From contig CP019326.1 of assembly GCA_001971685.1 (NCBI GenBank), positions 2,108,001 through 2,172,000 of the forward strand: a stretch of 64,000 bases of DNA, in the 5' to 3' direction. The position numbers and the translations under genes were made by a program. The notes under the pieces are model-generated. The model was not told the origin of the DNA and did no database searches. It saw only the letters and a list, made by a program, of their open reading frames with translations. This stretch comes from Halomonas sp. 1513 (lineage in GTDB: Bacteria; Pseudomonadota; Gammaproteobacteria; Pseudomonadales; Halomonadaceae). Positions 10,731 to 19,593 of this stretch are shown here, piece after piece. Position 1 is the stretch's first letter. Each line of letters begins with the position of its first letter.

Positions 10731-11198
10731 TCAGTGCAAGCTTTGCGACCAGCCCTGCTTGAACTGCTCCACCGCCCGGGCGGCATCCAGCAGTGCCGGC
10801 CGATGTGCATCCTCCACCGCCAGGCGCTGGCGGTCTTCATCCATTCGCTCTCGCGGCGTCAACTCCTTGCGCGACGAGTGCGTGCGCAGGTGCTGCGTTT
10901 CGCCATGCACCGTCACGAAGACACGGAATGCGTCCCGCTCGACCAGCGCAGGGTCGATGATCTCCAGCAGCACCTTGCAGCGTAGCGCACCTTCGACCAG
11001 GTCGACCTGCTCGGCGCGCATCGCCGCGGCAATGGCGCCCAGGCTGTCGAGACAGTTCTGATGCGCACGACGCGTCTCTTCCAGGCGAAACGCCTCGCGC
11101 CGGCGCACCTCTCGCCACAGCGTGACGGCATAGACGACCAGACCGGCCACGATGATCGCGGCCAGCCCGGCAAGACTCCAGAACAGGGTAACGCTCAT
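10731..11198 (-). CDS. DUF2489 family membrane-anchored protein
   Basis: 155 residues. One N-terminal transmembrane helix (about 5-27, FWSLAGLAAIIVAGLVVYAV), then a charged, mostly helical cytoplasmic part with the pattern NCLDSLGAIAAAMRAEQVDL and a C-terminal segment ending EQFKQGWSQSLH. The layout agrees with DUF2489 proteins, whose function is unknown. It lies 103 bases beyond the end of ctaB on the same strand. The 281-base gap on its other side (10450-10730) contains no gene I can support; it must hold the promoter of the OmpA-like lipoprotein. Confidence 0.72.
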   Translation of the reverse strand: MSVTLFWSLAGLAAIIVAGLVVYAVTLWREVRRREAFRLEETRRAHQNCLDSLGAIAAAMRAEQVDLVEGALRCKVLLEIIDPALVERDAFRVFVTVHGETQHLRTHSSRKELTPRERMDEDRQRLAVEDAHRPALLDAARAVEQFKQGWSQSLH

Positions 11199-11301
11199 AC
11201 ACTCTCAGCTCAGATTGGGAATCGGGGACAGTCCCGGCACCATACTCAGGCTCCGACGCTGCGGCAAGTCGACGACCTTGCCGACACGGCCCCACTCCCC
11301 C

Positions 11302-12243
11302 TCACAACACCCAGTTGATGGCGTAGTGATCGAATAGCAGCACGCCGAAGACACCAAGGATATAGCGAATCGAGAACCAGAAGGCATTGATGGGCGCCTG
11401 CTCGTCCTGCCCGCGCCACACCTTCCAGTTCCAGAACATGAAGCGGGCATTGAGCGCCGTCACACCGACCAGATAGAGCATGCCGCTCATGCCGATCACG
11501 AACGGCATCAGCGTCACCGCAACGGTCAGCCAGCCGTACAGCCACACCTGGAGGCGCGTGAAGGCGTCGCCATGGGTCACCGGCAGCATGGGCACGCCGG
11601 CTTTGGCGTATTCGTCGCGCTTGTGAATCGCCAAGGCCCAGAAGTGCGGCGGCGTCCAGGCAAACACGATCAGCAGCAGCAGTAGCGGCTCGGCGCCCAG
11701 CTGGCCGGTGACCGCCGTCCACCCCAGCAGCGGCGGCGCGGCGCCGGCCACTCCGCCGATCACGATGTTCTGGGGGGTGGCACGCTTGAGAAAGGCCGTG
11801 TAGATCAGGGCATAGCCGACCAGCGACGCCAGGGTGAGCCATGCCGTCAAGGCGTTGACCTGCCACAGCAGCAGCGCGAAGCCGACCACCGACAGCCCGG
11901 TAGCCCATAACAAGGCATAGTGGGTAGGCAGACGCTGAGTCGCCAGCGGCCGGCGTGCGGTGCGCACCATCAGCGCATCGAGACGACGGTCCAGCACGTG
12001 GTTGTAGGCGGCTGCGCCGCCGGCACACATGGCAATACCGGCCAGGCCATACACCACGATGGCCAGCGGCGGGAGCCCGGGTGTCGCAAGGGCCATCCCA
12101 ACCAGTGCACAGGCCAGCATCACCACGACCACCCGCGGCTTGCACAGGGTAATCAGGTCACGCCACTGCCACGCCACCGAAGCGGCACCATCTTGACCGT
12201 GAGCTGCCACCAACTCCCCCTGCTGAATAGCGGCATTACGCAT
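11302..12243 (-). CDS. ctaB: Protoheme IX farnesyltransferase (heme O synthase)
   Basis: 313 residues, a UbiA-family membrane prenyltransferase. It adds farnesyl to heme B to make heme O, the precursor of heme A for the oxidase encoded upstream. The first Asp-rich motif reads NHVLDRRLDALMVRTARRP (about 105-123), and a second basic/Asp loop reads HKRDEYAKAGVPMLP. About nine hydrophobic helices are visible. Its start overlaps the ctaA stop by 8 bases, so the two steps heme B to O to A are translated together. It is called cyoE when it serves a bo3 oxidase; here the cox context makes ctaB the better name. Confidence 0.96.
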   Translation of the reverse strand: MRNAAIQQGELVAAHGQDGAASVAWQWRDLITLCKPRVVVVMLACALVGMALATPGLPPLAIVVYGLAGIAMCAGGAAAYNHVLDRRLDALMVRTARRPLATQRLPTHYALLWATGLSVVGFALLLWQVNALTAWLTLASLVGYALIYTAFLKRATPQNIVIGGVAGAAPPLLGWTAVTGQLGAEPLLLLLIVFAWTPPHFWALAIHKRDEYAKAGVPMLPVTHGDAFTRLQVWLYGWLTVAVTLMPFVIGMSGMLYLVGVTALNARFMFWNWKVWRGQDEQAPINAFWFSIRYILGVFGVLLFDHYAINWVL

Positions 12244-13303
12244 GCGCCCACTCCTTGTTGTCGTCGACTGAGCGTGATCCCGGCTCGTGGGAGCGCGTCA
12301 GGCCCGCCTGCCAATAGGCAAGCGTCAATATCACTATCAATAGTACGGCGCCGGCGGTGTGCGCAAGTGCCAGGCTAAGCGGCAGCCACAGCAGCACATT
12401 GGCAATCCCCAGTACCACCTGGAAGGCGTAGCTGCCGAGTATGCCGAGCATCCAGGGCCGCATTTCACGTCGCGACCAGTGTGCCACGGCGAGCAGGATG
12501 AGGCCCACCCCTAGCGCCAATGCGCCGAGACGATGACCGTAGTGTATCGCGGCACGGGCATCGGCATTCAACTGACCGTGCAGGTAGTTGGGCCCCACCG
12601 TCTGGGTCAAGTGGAAGCCATCACTCCAGTCCATCTCCGGCCACCACTCGCCGTTGCAGGTCGGGAACCCCTGGCAGGAGATGCCGGCGTAGTTGCTCGA
12701 GGTCCAACCGCCGAGCGCCAATTGACCCACCAGCAAGGCGGTGACGATAGCCCATAGCGGCGACATGCGGCGCTTTGCCCGCGGCTTGTGGACATCCTCG
12801 AACGAGGTCTGCCGCAGCCGCAGGTGCAGCCACAGGAACAGCAGCATCACGCTGAGCCCGCCAAGCAGATGCAGGGTGACGACCTGAGGCCACAGCTTGA
12901 GGGTCACGGTGAAGGCACCAAAGGCCCCCTGCAGGATGATCACCACCAGCAGCGCCAGGGTCAGCCGCCAGGGATATCCGGCGAAACGCCGCAGCGGCAG
13001 CGCCAAGGCCACCAGCGCCAGCACCAGCAGGCCGAGTGCCGAGGCAATATAGCGATGCACCATCTCCACCCAGGCCTTGAAGGTCTCGAGCGGCGCATCC
13101 GGGGAGTGCAGGGAGGCGGTATCGGCATCCGGCACCACCAGGCGGCCATAGCAACCGGGCCAGTCGGGGCAACCCAGCCCCGCGTCGACCAGTCGCGTCC
13201 AGACCCCGACCAGGATCACCACGACGGTGAACACCACCCCCATCAGGCTCAAGCCCCGCAGCAGCCTGAGCCGCGCTATCTGCTTCTCCATCGCGCCATC
13301 CAT
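12236..13303 (-). CDS. ctaA: Heme A synthase, COX15/CtaA family
   Basis: 355 residues with about eight transmembrane helices. CtaA oxidises the C8 methyl of heme O to the formyl of heme A. Conserved His ligands are seen in the helices at MVHRYIASALG, LHLLGGLS, HYGHRLGALALG and LAHTAGAV. Two extracytoplasmic Cys pairs are present, GLGCPDWPGCYG and GISCQGFPTCNG; in CtaA family members such Cys assist heme transfer or redox control. Two in-frame ATGs (13303 and 13291) are possible; AAGG lies just before the first, so I kept it, with low certainty. It overlaps ctaB by 8 bases. Confidence 0.95.
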   Translation of the reverse strand: MDGAMEKQIARLRLLRGLSLMGVVFTVVVILVGVWTRLVDAGLGCPDWPGCYGRLVVPDADTASLHSPDAPLETFKAWVEMVHRYIASALGLLVLALVALALPLRRFAGYPWRLTLALLVVIILQGAFGAFTVTLKLWPQVVTLHLLGGLSVMLLFLWLHLRLRQTSFEDVHKPRAKRRMSPLWAIVTALLVGQLALGGWTSSNYAGISCQGFPTCNGEWWPEMDWSDGFHLTQTVGPNYLHGQLNADARAAIHYGHRLGALALGVGLILLAVAHWSRREMRPWMLGILGSYAFQVVLGIANVLLWLPLSLALAHTAGAVLLIVILTLAYWQAGLTRSHEPGSRSVDDNKEWAHA

Positions 13304-13316
13304 TACCTTGTCATCC

Positions 13317-13844
13317 TCACGAATCGCTTAGCGGAGTTGCTTGATCGTTGTTCATTCTCAGCAGATGGCTGAGATCTGCCAACACGTCCTGGGGATCGAC
13401 CCCGGCCGAGTAGCCGAGCACCGGCTGGCCCTGGGGGTCGAGCAGCCACAGCTGGCCGCTGTCGCGCCATGCCGGGGGCTCCTGCCACTCACCCAGCACC
13501 TCGCCGGGCAGCGCCTCGTCGGCCGGGCCCAGCCGCAGCCGCGTGACCCGCGGCGCCTCGCGACCCAAGGCACGATGCAAGCGCCACCACTGGTCGGCCT
13601 CGGCCTCGCAGCCCCCCTCGCAATCGAAGGCCAATACCCAGTCGCCATGCTCGATGGGCGGACGCGGCTCCACCAGCGGCCAGCTGGCCAGTCGCGGCAC
13701 ATCAGGGTTGAGCTCTCCGTGGGCAGTGCGCTCGTCGGGTATCCCGATACGGAATTCCACCATCACCCAAGCGCTGACCATGGGCACGGCAAACAGCAGG
13801 ATCAGGGCCAGCAGTTTCATACGTTGTTTGTTCAGTGGGCTCAT
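13317..13844 (-). CDS. Membrane-anchored SCO-like protein in the cox operon
   Basis: 175 residues. An N-terminal anchor (about 9-28, MKLLALILLFAVPMVSAWVM) is followed by a periplasmic part of about 145 residues. A CxxxC pair (Cys 75 and 79, FDCEGGCEAEADQ) after a beta-strand, and a later LWLLDPQGQPVLGY strand-turn-strand, resemble the thioredoxin-like fold of SCO copper chaperones (which have CxxxC then YLIGPDG-like motif). The His that completes the SCO copper site, just before that motif, is not seen: the sequence there is WRDSGQLWLLD. Its ATG overlaps the SURF1 stop as ATGA. A role in CuA delivery or thiol redox during oxidase assembly is inferred from these features and from position. Confidence 0.6.
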   Translation of the reverse strand: MSPLNKQRMKLLALILLFAVPMVSAWVMVEFRIGIPDERTAHGELNPDVPRLASWPLVEPRPPIEHGDWVLAFDCEGGCEAEADQWWRLHRALGREAPRVTRLRLGPADEALPGEVLGEWQEPPAWRDSGQLWLLDPQGQPVLGYSAGVDPQDVLADLSHLLRMNNDQATPLSDS

Positions 13845-14605
13845 GCCTCGGGCTCCCGCACACTCGTTTTGCGGGCGGCACTCGACTCACGCCCATCGCG
13901 TATCAAGCGCCGCCCCCCTATCAGCATTACCGCAAGCGCGGCCAAAGCCAACCCCCACCATTGGATGGCATAGCCGGTATGACGACTCGGCGGCATGACA
14001 TTGGGCTCCCACCAGGACGTGAACATCCCCGGCCCGTGCTGCATATGCAGCCAGCCGGCATGGGCGAAGTCACCGAGATCGTCGTGCCAAGGCAGCAGCG
14101 CCAGACGCTGCAGGCGCCTGCCCTCCTGATTGGGACCGAACAGCAGCGCGGTCTCACCGGCGGTCTGCCACTGGCCGCTTAGCGCGACCTCCCCCTCTGG
14201 GGTCTCGATGTCAGGATCGACGCGACTCCCCCCCGTCGGGACGAAGCCGCGCTGGATCAACCACAGCCGCCCATCGTCACCGCGCAGCGGCGTCAGCGCC
14301 GCGACGCCCACCTGTCCGTCGACGATACGGTTGTCGAGGAAGTAGGTTTGCTCGGCGATGAACTCGCCGCGCAAGGTGATCCCAGCCCCCTCCGGCGGCG
14401 TCTCGCGGGGGGCTGACATCTGCGGCGCCTCGGACAGCCGCTGCAGGAAATCGCGCTTGTCGGCGGCACGCTCCCACTGCCACATGCCCAACCCCACGCC
14501 AAGCGATACCAGCAGGCTCCAGGCCAACCACCACCACCATAAGCGCTTGACATGTCGCACCGGCTTGCTTGAACTGGGCGTCTGATAACTCACGGAGTTT
14601 CCCAT
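13841..14605 (-). CDS. SURF1 family oxidase assembly protein
   Basis: 254 residues from the ATG at 14605. SURF1/Shy1 proteins help place heme A into subunit I of cytochrome c oxidase. Topology is typical: an N-terminal helix (about 22-40, LWWWWLAWSLLVSLGVGLG), a periplasmic domain, and a C-terminal helix (about 213-233, WWGLALAALAVMLIGG). Family motifs: WQWERAADKRDFLQRL just after helix 1, TYFLDNRIVDGQVG, and RGFVP with a following WGLAL. The start is uncertain: no good ribosome site precedes 14605, and a GTG four codons later is possible; a longer reading to 14719 would run through the divergent DUF2909 gene. Confidence 0.9.
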   Translation of the reverse strand: MGNSVSYQTPSSSKPVRHVKRLWWWWLAWSLLVSLGVGLGMWQWERAADKRDFLQRLSEAPQMSAPRETPPEGAGITLRGEFIAEQTYFLDNRIVDGQVGVAALTPLRGDDGRLWLIQRGFVPTGGSRVDPDIETPEGEVALSGQWQTAGETALLFGPNQEGRRLQRLALLPWHDDLGDFAHAGWLHMQHGPGMFTSWWEPNVMPPSRHTGYAIQWWGLALAALAVMLIGGRRLIRDGRESSAARKTSVREPEA

Positions 14606-14792
14606 GCTGAAAGCGTTGATCGCCCTGACATTCCTTACCATGCTCGCCAGCCTCGCGGCGGGCGCCGGCTTCCTGTTGCGCGACCACGGCAATTCTCGAC
14701 GACTGCTGACGTCGCTCAAGCTGCGCGTCTCGATGGCCGGCCTGTTGATCTTACTCCTCGGCTACGGCTTTTACATCGGCGACCTGGCCTGA
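14604..14792 (+). CDS. Twin-transmembrane protein, DUF2909 family
   Basis: 62 residues with two transmembrane helices (about 1-22 and 43-60) joined by a basic loop, RDHGNSRRLLTSLKLRVS. This fits the small DUF2909 family that commonly sits beside surf1 in pseudomonads. GGAG is six bases before its ATG. Its start codon and that of SURF1 on the other strand overlap in the palindrome CATG at 14603-14606, so the two genes diverge with no spacer. Function unknown; a role near the oxidase is inferred from conserved placement. Confidence 0.8.
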   Translation: MLKALIALTFLTMLASLAAGAGFLLRDHGNSRRLLTSLKLRVSMAGLLILLLGYGFYIGDLA

Positions 14793-14857
14793 ACGGCGCC
14801 CCATCACGCGAAGGCCCGGCAGCAAGTGCCGGGCCCGGTGGCGAATATCGGCTCGCC

Positions 14858-15718
14858 TCAGAACACGTAGACGAACAGGAACAGCCCGATCCACACCACG
14901 TCGACGAAGTGCCAGTACCAGCAGGACGCCTCGAAGCCGAAGTGGTCGTGCCCCCCGAAGTGGCCGCGCAGGATCCTGACCAGCATCACCGCCAGGATGG
15001 TCACGCCGATGATCACATGCAGCCCGTGGAACCCCGTCAACATGAAGAAGGTGGCACCGTAGATACCCGCTTGGAGCGTAATCCCGTAGTGGTTCACCGC
15101 CTGATAGTATTCGACCCCCTGGATGATGACGAACACGAAACCCAGCAGCAGCGTGGCGATCAGCCAGTTGCGGCAGGCGGCGCGGTTGCCCTCCTTGAGC
15201 CCCTCATGGGCGATGGTCAGGGTGATACTCGAGGCTACCAGGATCAGGGTGTTGACCAGCGGCAGTTGCCACGGATTCATCACTTCGCGAGGGCCGCTGA
15301 CACTCGGGTCAGGCGGACTCATCAGCGGCCAGGTGGCAGAGAAGTCGGGCCACAGCAGCGCCGCCACGCCCTTGGCTCCCTCGCCGTCTAGCCACGGCAG
15401 CGCAAACACGCGGATATAGAACAGCGCGCCGAAGAAGGCGGCAAAGAACATCACCTCGGAGAAGATGAACCAGCCCATGCCCTGGCGGAAGGAGCGGTCC
15501 ATCTGGGCGTCATAGAGCCCCTGGCGCGACTCCATCACCACATCGCGGAACCACAGCGCCATGACGGTCAGCACGCCAATCAGACCCAGTGACATGATGA
15601 TGGTGCCGTTGCCATGTACAAGCGCCATGCCGGCGCCGATCATCATCACCCCAAGTGCCAGCGAACCCAGCACCGGCCACTTGCTGGTTGCGGGTACGTA
15701 GTAACTGCCACCACTCAT
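14858..15718 (-). CDS. ctaE: Cytochrome c oxidase subunit III
   Basis: 286 residues with seven predicted helices. Subunit III stabilises the catalytic core of aa3-type oxidases and may guide oxygen and protons. Signatures: WFIFSEVMFFAAFFGALFY (about 91-109), LTIAHEGLKEGN, FFMLTGFHGLHVIIG, and SCWYWHFVDVVWIGLF at the C-terminus, all standard for the family. The ATG overlaps the ctaG stop as ATGA, so it is translationally coupled. A 65-base gap containing a weak hairpin separates its end from the convergent DUF2909 gene. Confidence 0.97.
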   Translation of the reverse strand: MSGGSYYVPATSKWPVLGSLALGVMMIGAGMALVHGNGTIIMSLGLIGVLTVMALWFRDVVMESRQGLYDAQMDRSFRQGMGWFIFSEVMFFAAFFGALFYIRVFALPWLDGEGAKGVAALLWPDFSATWPLMSPPDPSVSGPREVMNPWQLPLVNTLILVASSITLTIAHEGLKEGNRAACRNWLIATLLLGFVFVIIQGVEYYQAVNHYGITLQAGIYGATFFMLTGFHGLHVIIGVTILAVMLVRILRGHFGGHDHFGFEASCWYWHFVDVVWIGLFLFVYVF

Positions 15719-16284
15719 GCGTCACCTCCTGATCCCGGCGCTGCATGCGCCTGTACTTGTGCTTTTTCTTCGGCCACAGGATACAGCGTATAGACCATCG
15801 TCACGGTATTGACGTCTTCCGGCAGGTCGCGCGTCAATTGGAAGACCAGTGGCATCTCGATACGCTCGCCGGCCTCGAGGCGCTGCTCCTCGAAGCAGAA
15901 ACAGTTCACCTTGCGCAGATGGCGCGATGCCCGGGATGGCGAGACGCTGGGCACCGCCCGTCCCGACAGCGCGCTGCCGCTCTGATTGGTGAAGGCGAAG
16001 TTGATTTCGGTCGGCTGGCCGGGATTGACCCGCACCTGGCGCTGCTCGACGTCGAGAATCCATGGCAGCCCCGAGCCCGAGCGAGTAATGAACTGCACCG
16101 TCACCCAGCGCGACTCGTCGACCTCCTCGCTGATCAGCGTCTGGGCGCGTTCGTCGACCTTGCCGTTGATCCCGGTAATACGACAGAAGACGTCATAGAG
16201 CGGCACCAGCGCAAAGGCGAAGGCGAACATCGCGATCAGCACCAGGACGCTACGGAATACGGTGCGTTGGACTGGATTCATCAT
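15715..16284 (-). CDS. ctaG: Cytochrome c oxidase assembly protein CtaG/Cox11
   Basis: 189 residues from the ATG at 16284, chosen because GAGGAGAG lies 5 bases upstream; readings from 16299 or 16314 would put that site inside the gene. Cox11 delivers copper to the CuB site of subunit I. One N-terminal helix (about 6-24) anchors a periplasmic immunoglobulin-like domain. The copper-binding motif CFCFEEQ is present (near residue 112), and an RITGINGK stretch follows the anchor, as in Cox11 proteins. Placed between ctaD and ctaE, the usual order. Confidence 0.95.
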   Translation of the reverse strand: MMNPVQRTVFRSVLVLIAMFAFAFALVPLYDVFCRITGINGKVDERAQTLISEEVDESRWVTVQFITRSGSGLPWILDVEQRQVRVNPGQPTEINFAFTNQSGSALSGRAVPSVSPSRASRHLRKVNCFCFEEQRLEAGERIEMPLVFQLTRDLPEDVNTVTMVYTLYPVAEEKAQVQAHAAPGSGGDA

Positions 16285-16331
16285 GCCGACTCTCCTCATG
16301 CCTGCCGGCGTCACCGGCAGGCTTCAGGGCG

Positions 16332-17978
16332 TTAGTGCTGTACCGGCTTGAAGTCCGGCGGCGTTTCGAAGGTGTGCAGCGGCGCCGGGCTAGGCACGGT
16401 CCACTCGAGGTCTTCCGCCCCATCCCAGGCCTTGGCCGGGGCTTTGACGCCACCGCGCACGCACTTGATGATCACCCACACGAAGATCAACTGCGAGAAC
16501 CCGAACAGGAAGGCCCCCAGGCTCGAGACCAGGTTGAAGTCGGCGAACTGCAGCGCGTAGTCCGGAATCCGCCGCGGCATGCCGGCCAGGCCCGAGAAGT
16601 GCATCGGGAAGAAGGTCAGGTTGACGCCAATCACCGACAGCCAGAAGTGCCACTTGCCGAGAATCTCGCTGGGGTAGTGCCCGGTCCACTTGGGCAACCA
16701 GAAGTAGACGGCGGCCATGATCGAGAACACCGCGCCGGGCACCAGCACATAGTGGAAGTGCGCCACCACGAAGTAGGTATCGTGGTACTGGAAGTCCGCC
16801 GGAGCGATGGCCAACATCAGTCCCGAGAAGCCACCGATGGTGAACAGCACCACGAAGGCCAGCGCAAACAGCATCGGCACCTCGAAGGTGATCGAGCCGC
16901 GGAACAGCGTGGTGATCCAGTTGAACACCTTCACCCCGGTGGGCACCGCGATCAGCATGGTGGTGTACATGAAGAAAAGTTCGGCGGCCAGCGGTAGCCC
17001 GACCACGAACATATGGTGCGCCCAGACCAGGAACGACAGCACCGCGATCGACGCCGTGGCGTAGACCATCGAGGCGTAGCCGAACAGCCGCTTGCGAGCG
17101 AAGCAGGGGATGATCGCCGACACGATACCGAAGGCCGGCAGGATCATGATGTAGACCTCGGGGTGCCCGAAGAACCAGAACAGATGCTGGAACAGCACCG
17201 GGTCGCCACCACCGGCGGCATCGAAGAAGCTGGTGCCGAAGTTGATATCCATCAACATCATGGTGATCACCCCGGCCAGCACCGGCATGACGGCGATCAG
17301 CAGGAAGGCGGTGATCAGCCAGGTCCATACGAACAGCGGCATGTCCATCATGCGCATGCCAGGGGCACGCATGTTGAGGATGGTGGCGACGATGTTGATC
17401 GCCCCGAGGATCGAGCTAACCCCGGCGATATGCAGCGACAGGATGAAGAAGGTGGTCGACGGCGGCGCGTAGGTGGTCGACAGCGGCGCGTAGAAGGTCC
17501 AACCGAAGTTGGGCCCACCCCCGGGCATCAGCAGCGTCGACAGCAGCAGGATGAATGCCACCGGCAGCAGCCAGAAGCTGAAGTTGTTGAGGCGCGGCAG
17601 CGCCATGTCCGGCGCACCGATCTGTAGCGGTATCATCCAGTTGGCCAACCCGGTAAAGGCCGGCATGACCGCCGCAAAGACCATGATCAGGCCGTGCATG
17701 GTGGTCATCTGGTTGAAGAACTCGGGGTTGATCAAGTTCAGCCCCGGTTGAAACAGCTCGGCGCGAACCACCAGCGCGAAGATCCCGCCGATGAAGAACA
17801 TGATCAACGAGAAGATCAGGTAGAGGCTACCGATCTCCTTGTGATTGGTGGTCAACAGCCAGCGCATAATGCCGCGCGGCTGGGGGTGATGGTCGTGATC
17901 GTCGTGCACCTGACCGCCAGCCGTGGCGGTCGTGCTCGAGTGTTGCAGACTGTGATGGGGCGGCAGTTTGGGAGCCAT
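16332..17978 (-). CDS. ctaD: Cytochrome c oxidase subunit I
   Basis: 548 residues, 12 transmembrane helices. Catalytic subunit with heme a and the heme a3-CuB site that reduces oxygen to water and pumps protons. Key residues visible: heme a His in MHGLIMVF, CuB His and cross-linked Tyr in [14 protein letters not shown], the CuB His pair in WAHHMFVVG, and the heme a3/heme a His in [10 protein letters not shown]-channel and K-channel contexts ([18 protein letters not shown]) look normal. A His-rich N-terminal extension (about 1-37) precedes helix 1. It follows ctaC by 53 bases. Confidence 0.98.
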   Translation of the reverse strand: MAPKLPPHHSLQHSSTTATAGGQVHDDHDHHPQPRGIMRWLLTTNHKEIGSLYLIFSLIMFFIGGIFALVVRAELFQPGLNLINPEFFNQMTTMHGLIMVFAAVMPAFTGLANWMIPLQIGAPDMALPRLNNFSFWLLPVAFILLLSTLLMPGGGPNFGWTFYAPLSTTYAPPSTTFFILSLHIAGVSSILGAINIVATILNMRAPGMRMMDMPLFVWTWLITAFLLIAVMPVLAGVITMMLMDINFGTSFFDAAGGGDPVLFQHLFWFFGHPEVYIMILPAFGIVSAIIPCFARKRLFGYASMVYATASIAVLSFLVWAHHMFVVGLPLAAELFFMYTTMLIAVPTGVKVFNWITTLFRGSITFEVPMLFALAFVVLFTIGGFSGLMLAIAPADFQYHDTYFVVAHFHYVLVPGAVFSIMAAVYFWLPKWTGHYPSEILGKWHFWLSVIGVNLTFFPMHFSGLAGMPRRIPDYALQFADFNLVSSLGAFLFGFSQLIFVWVIIKCVRGGVKAPAKAWDGAEDLEWTVPSPAPLHTFETPPDFKPVQH

Positions 17979-18031
17979 CGCACATCTCCGTTATCGTTGT
18001 CTTGTGGCAGAGAGACGTTCTCGGTGATCGT

Positions 18032-19144
18032 CTATTCGAGCAGCTCGACGATCTCCGCGGGCTGCACCGCGTCGCCGGTATCATTACCCCAGGCGTTACG
18101 GCTGTAGGTCACCACTGCCGCCAGCTCGACGGGATTGAGGTTGCTGCGGAACGCCGGCATCGCACTACCCGAGACGCCATTCAGCACCACATCGATATGC
18201 CAGTCGACGTCGTCGATCAGCTCCTGATTACCTGCCAGTGCCGGGAAGGCCGACGAACCAGTGCCGTCTACCTGGTGGCAGGAGGCACAGATCGAACCGT
18301 AGACCTGCTCGCCACGCTCCATCAGTTCGTCCATCTCCCACTCCCGATCGACGCCCATGGCCTCGGCCTCGGCGGCCTCCTTGCGCTCGGCCAGCCAGTC
18401 GTCGAACTCGTCCTCCTCCATAGCGTGGACCACGATCGGCATGAAGCCGTGATCCATGCCGCACAGCTCGGCGCACTGGCCGCGGTAAATGCCCGGCTCG
18501 TTGATGCGCACCCAGTTCTCGTTGATGAAGCCGGGAATCGTATCCTGCTTGACCGCGAAGTCCGGCACCCACCAGGAGTGGATGACGTCGTCTGCCGTGA
18601 GCAGGAAGCGCACCTTGCGGTTGATCGGCAGTACCAGGGGTTCATCGACCTCGAGCAGGTAGTGCTCGCCGCGCTCCTCGTCGCCGGTGATCTGTGCCCG
18701 CGGCGTACTCATGTTGGAGTTGAAGGCGACATCCTCACCCAGGTACTCATAGCGCCAGCGCCACTGCTGGCCGGTAATCATCACGTCGAGCTCGGCATCT
18801 GAGGTGTCGTACATCTTCTGCAGCGTGGCGGTGGCCGGAACGGCCATGCCTACCAGAATCAGCAGCGGCACCGCCGTCCAGATCACCTCGACGGTGGTGT
18901 TTTCATGAAAATGCGCCGACTTGGCCCCCTTGGAGCGACGGAACTTGAACAGCGAATAGAACATCACACCGAACACGACCAGGCCGATCACCACGCAGAT
19001 CCAGAAGATCGTCATGTGCAGCGAATAGATCTCGGCGCTGAGATCGGTCACCCCGACGGGCATGTTCCAGCCGTTGGCATGGGCAAGCGAAACACTCCCC
19101 AAGAGTGATCCCCCCCCCATCATCAATGCGAGCGTCTTGCGCAT
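18032..19144 (-). CDS. ctaC: Cytochrome c oxidase subunit II with fused cytochrome c domain (caa3 type)
   Basis: 370 residues from the ATG at 19144, which has AAGGAGGAG just upstream. Signal peptide (1-23, ending AHA), two transmembrane helices (about 46-66 and 90-110), and a periplasmic cupredoxin with the binuclear CuA ligands in GQCAELCGMDHGFMP. Unlike plain aa3 subunit II, about 90 more residues follow with a heme c site CASCHQ (near residue 284) and an axial-Met candidate in SAMPAF. That makes this a caa3-type enzyme that carries its own cytochrome c and can accept electrons directly. The gene heads the block ctaC-ctaD-ctaG-ctaE. Confidence 0.97.
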   Translation of the reverse strand: MRKTLALMMGGGSLLGSVSLAHANGWNMPVGVTDLSAEIYSLHMTIFWICVVIGLVVFGVMFYSLFKFRRSKGAKSAHFHENTTVEVIWTAVPLLILVGMAVPATATLQKMYDTSDAELDVMITGQQWRWRYEYLGEDVAFNSNMSTPRAQITGDEERGEHYLLEVDEPLVLPINRKVRFLLTADDVIHSWWVPDFAVKQDTIPGFINENWVRINEPGIYRGQCAELCGMDHGFMPIVVHAMEEDEFDDWLAERKEAAEAEAMGVDREWEMDELMERGEQVYGSICASCHQVDGTGSSAFPALAGNQELIDDVDWHIDVVLNGVSGSAMPAFRSNLNPVELAAVVTYSRNAWGNDTGDAVQPAEIVELLE

Positions 19145-19281
19145 TGGCTCCTCCTTGTTCTTGTGCTCGTAACGGCGGCGCAACCGACGTGCAATATTAG
19201 GTGTGTCTTGTCGCGTTATAGAAGAGCATCTGCCGTCGAAAGGCAACCCCCGCCCCTCAACGCTGGCCGTGACGGGCGACT

Positions 19282-19455
19282 TCAGCCGGCGACGTAAATC
19301 GCAATAGCCGCAATCACCACGACGAACACCAGCCCCATCAGCAAGCCCACCAGAATGAAGGCTCCCGGCTTGCCATGCTCGAAATCATGCTGGCGCTGGC
19401 GCTCCTTCTGGACCCCAAAAAACGCCGCCAGCACCGATTTAATGACCCCCCACAT
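19282..19455 (-). CDS. DUF2970 family small membrane protein
   Basis: A 57-residue reading frame, short enough to be missed by a length filter. It starts MWGVIKSVLAAFFGVQ, has a charged stretch QKERQRQHDFEHGKPG, and ends in a single strong transmembrane helix (about 33-56). GAGGAG lies five bases before the ATG. The pattern matches DUF2970 proteins that stand next to oxidase genes in pseudomonads. It lies 137 bases upstream of ctaC on the same strand and may share its transcript. Function unknown. Confidence 0.82.
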   Translation of the reverse strand: MWGVIKSVLAAFFGVQKERQRQHDFEHGKPGAFILVGLLMGLVFVVVIAAIAIYVAG

Positions 19456-19593
19456 AGACGCTCCTCACGACTAAAGTTTTATGCCGAATTTGACCTCTGT
19501 CAGCAAAATGGCGCATCGCAGCATATGTTCACTCGGCAAGCGCCCAAGGCGAACTATACTGCCCAGGATACTCGATGCCACTGGGAGACCGTC

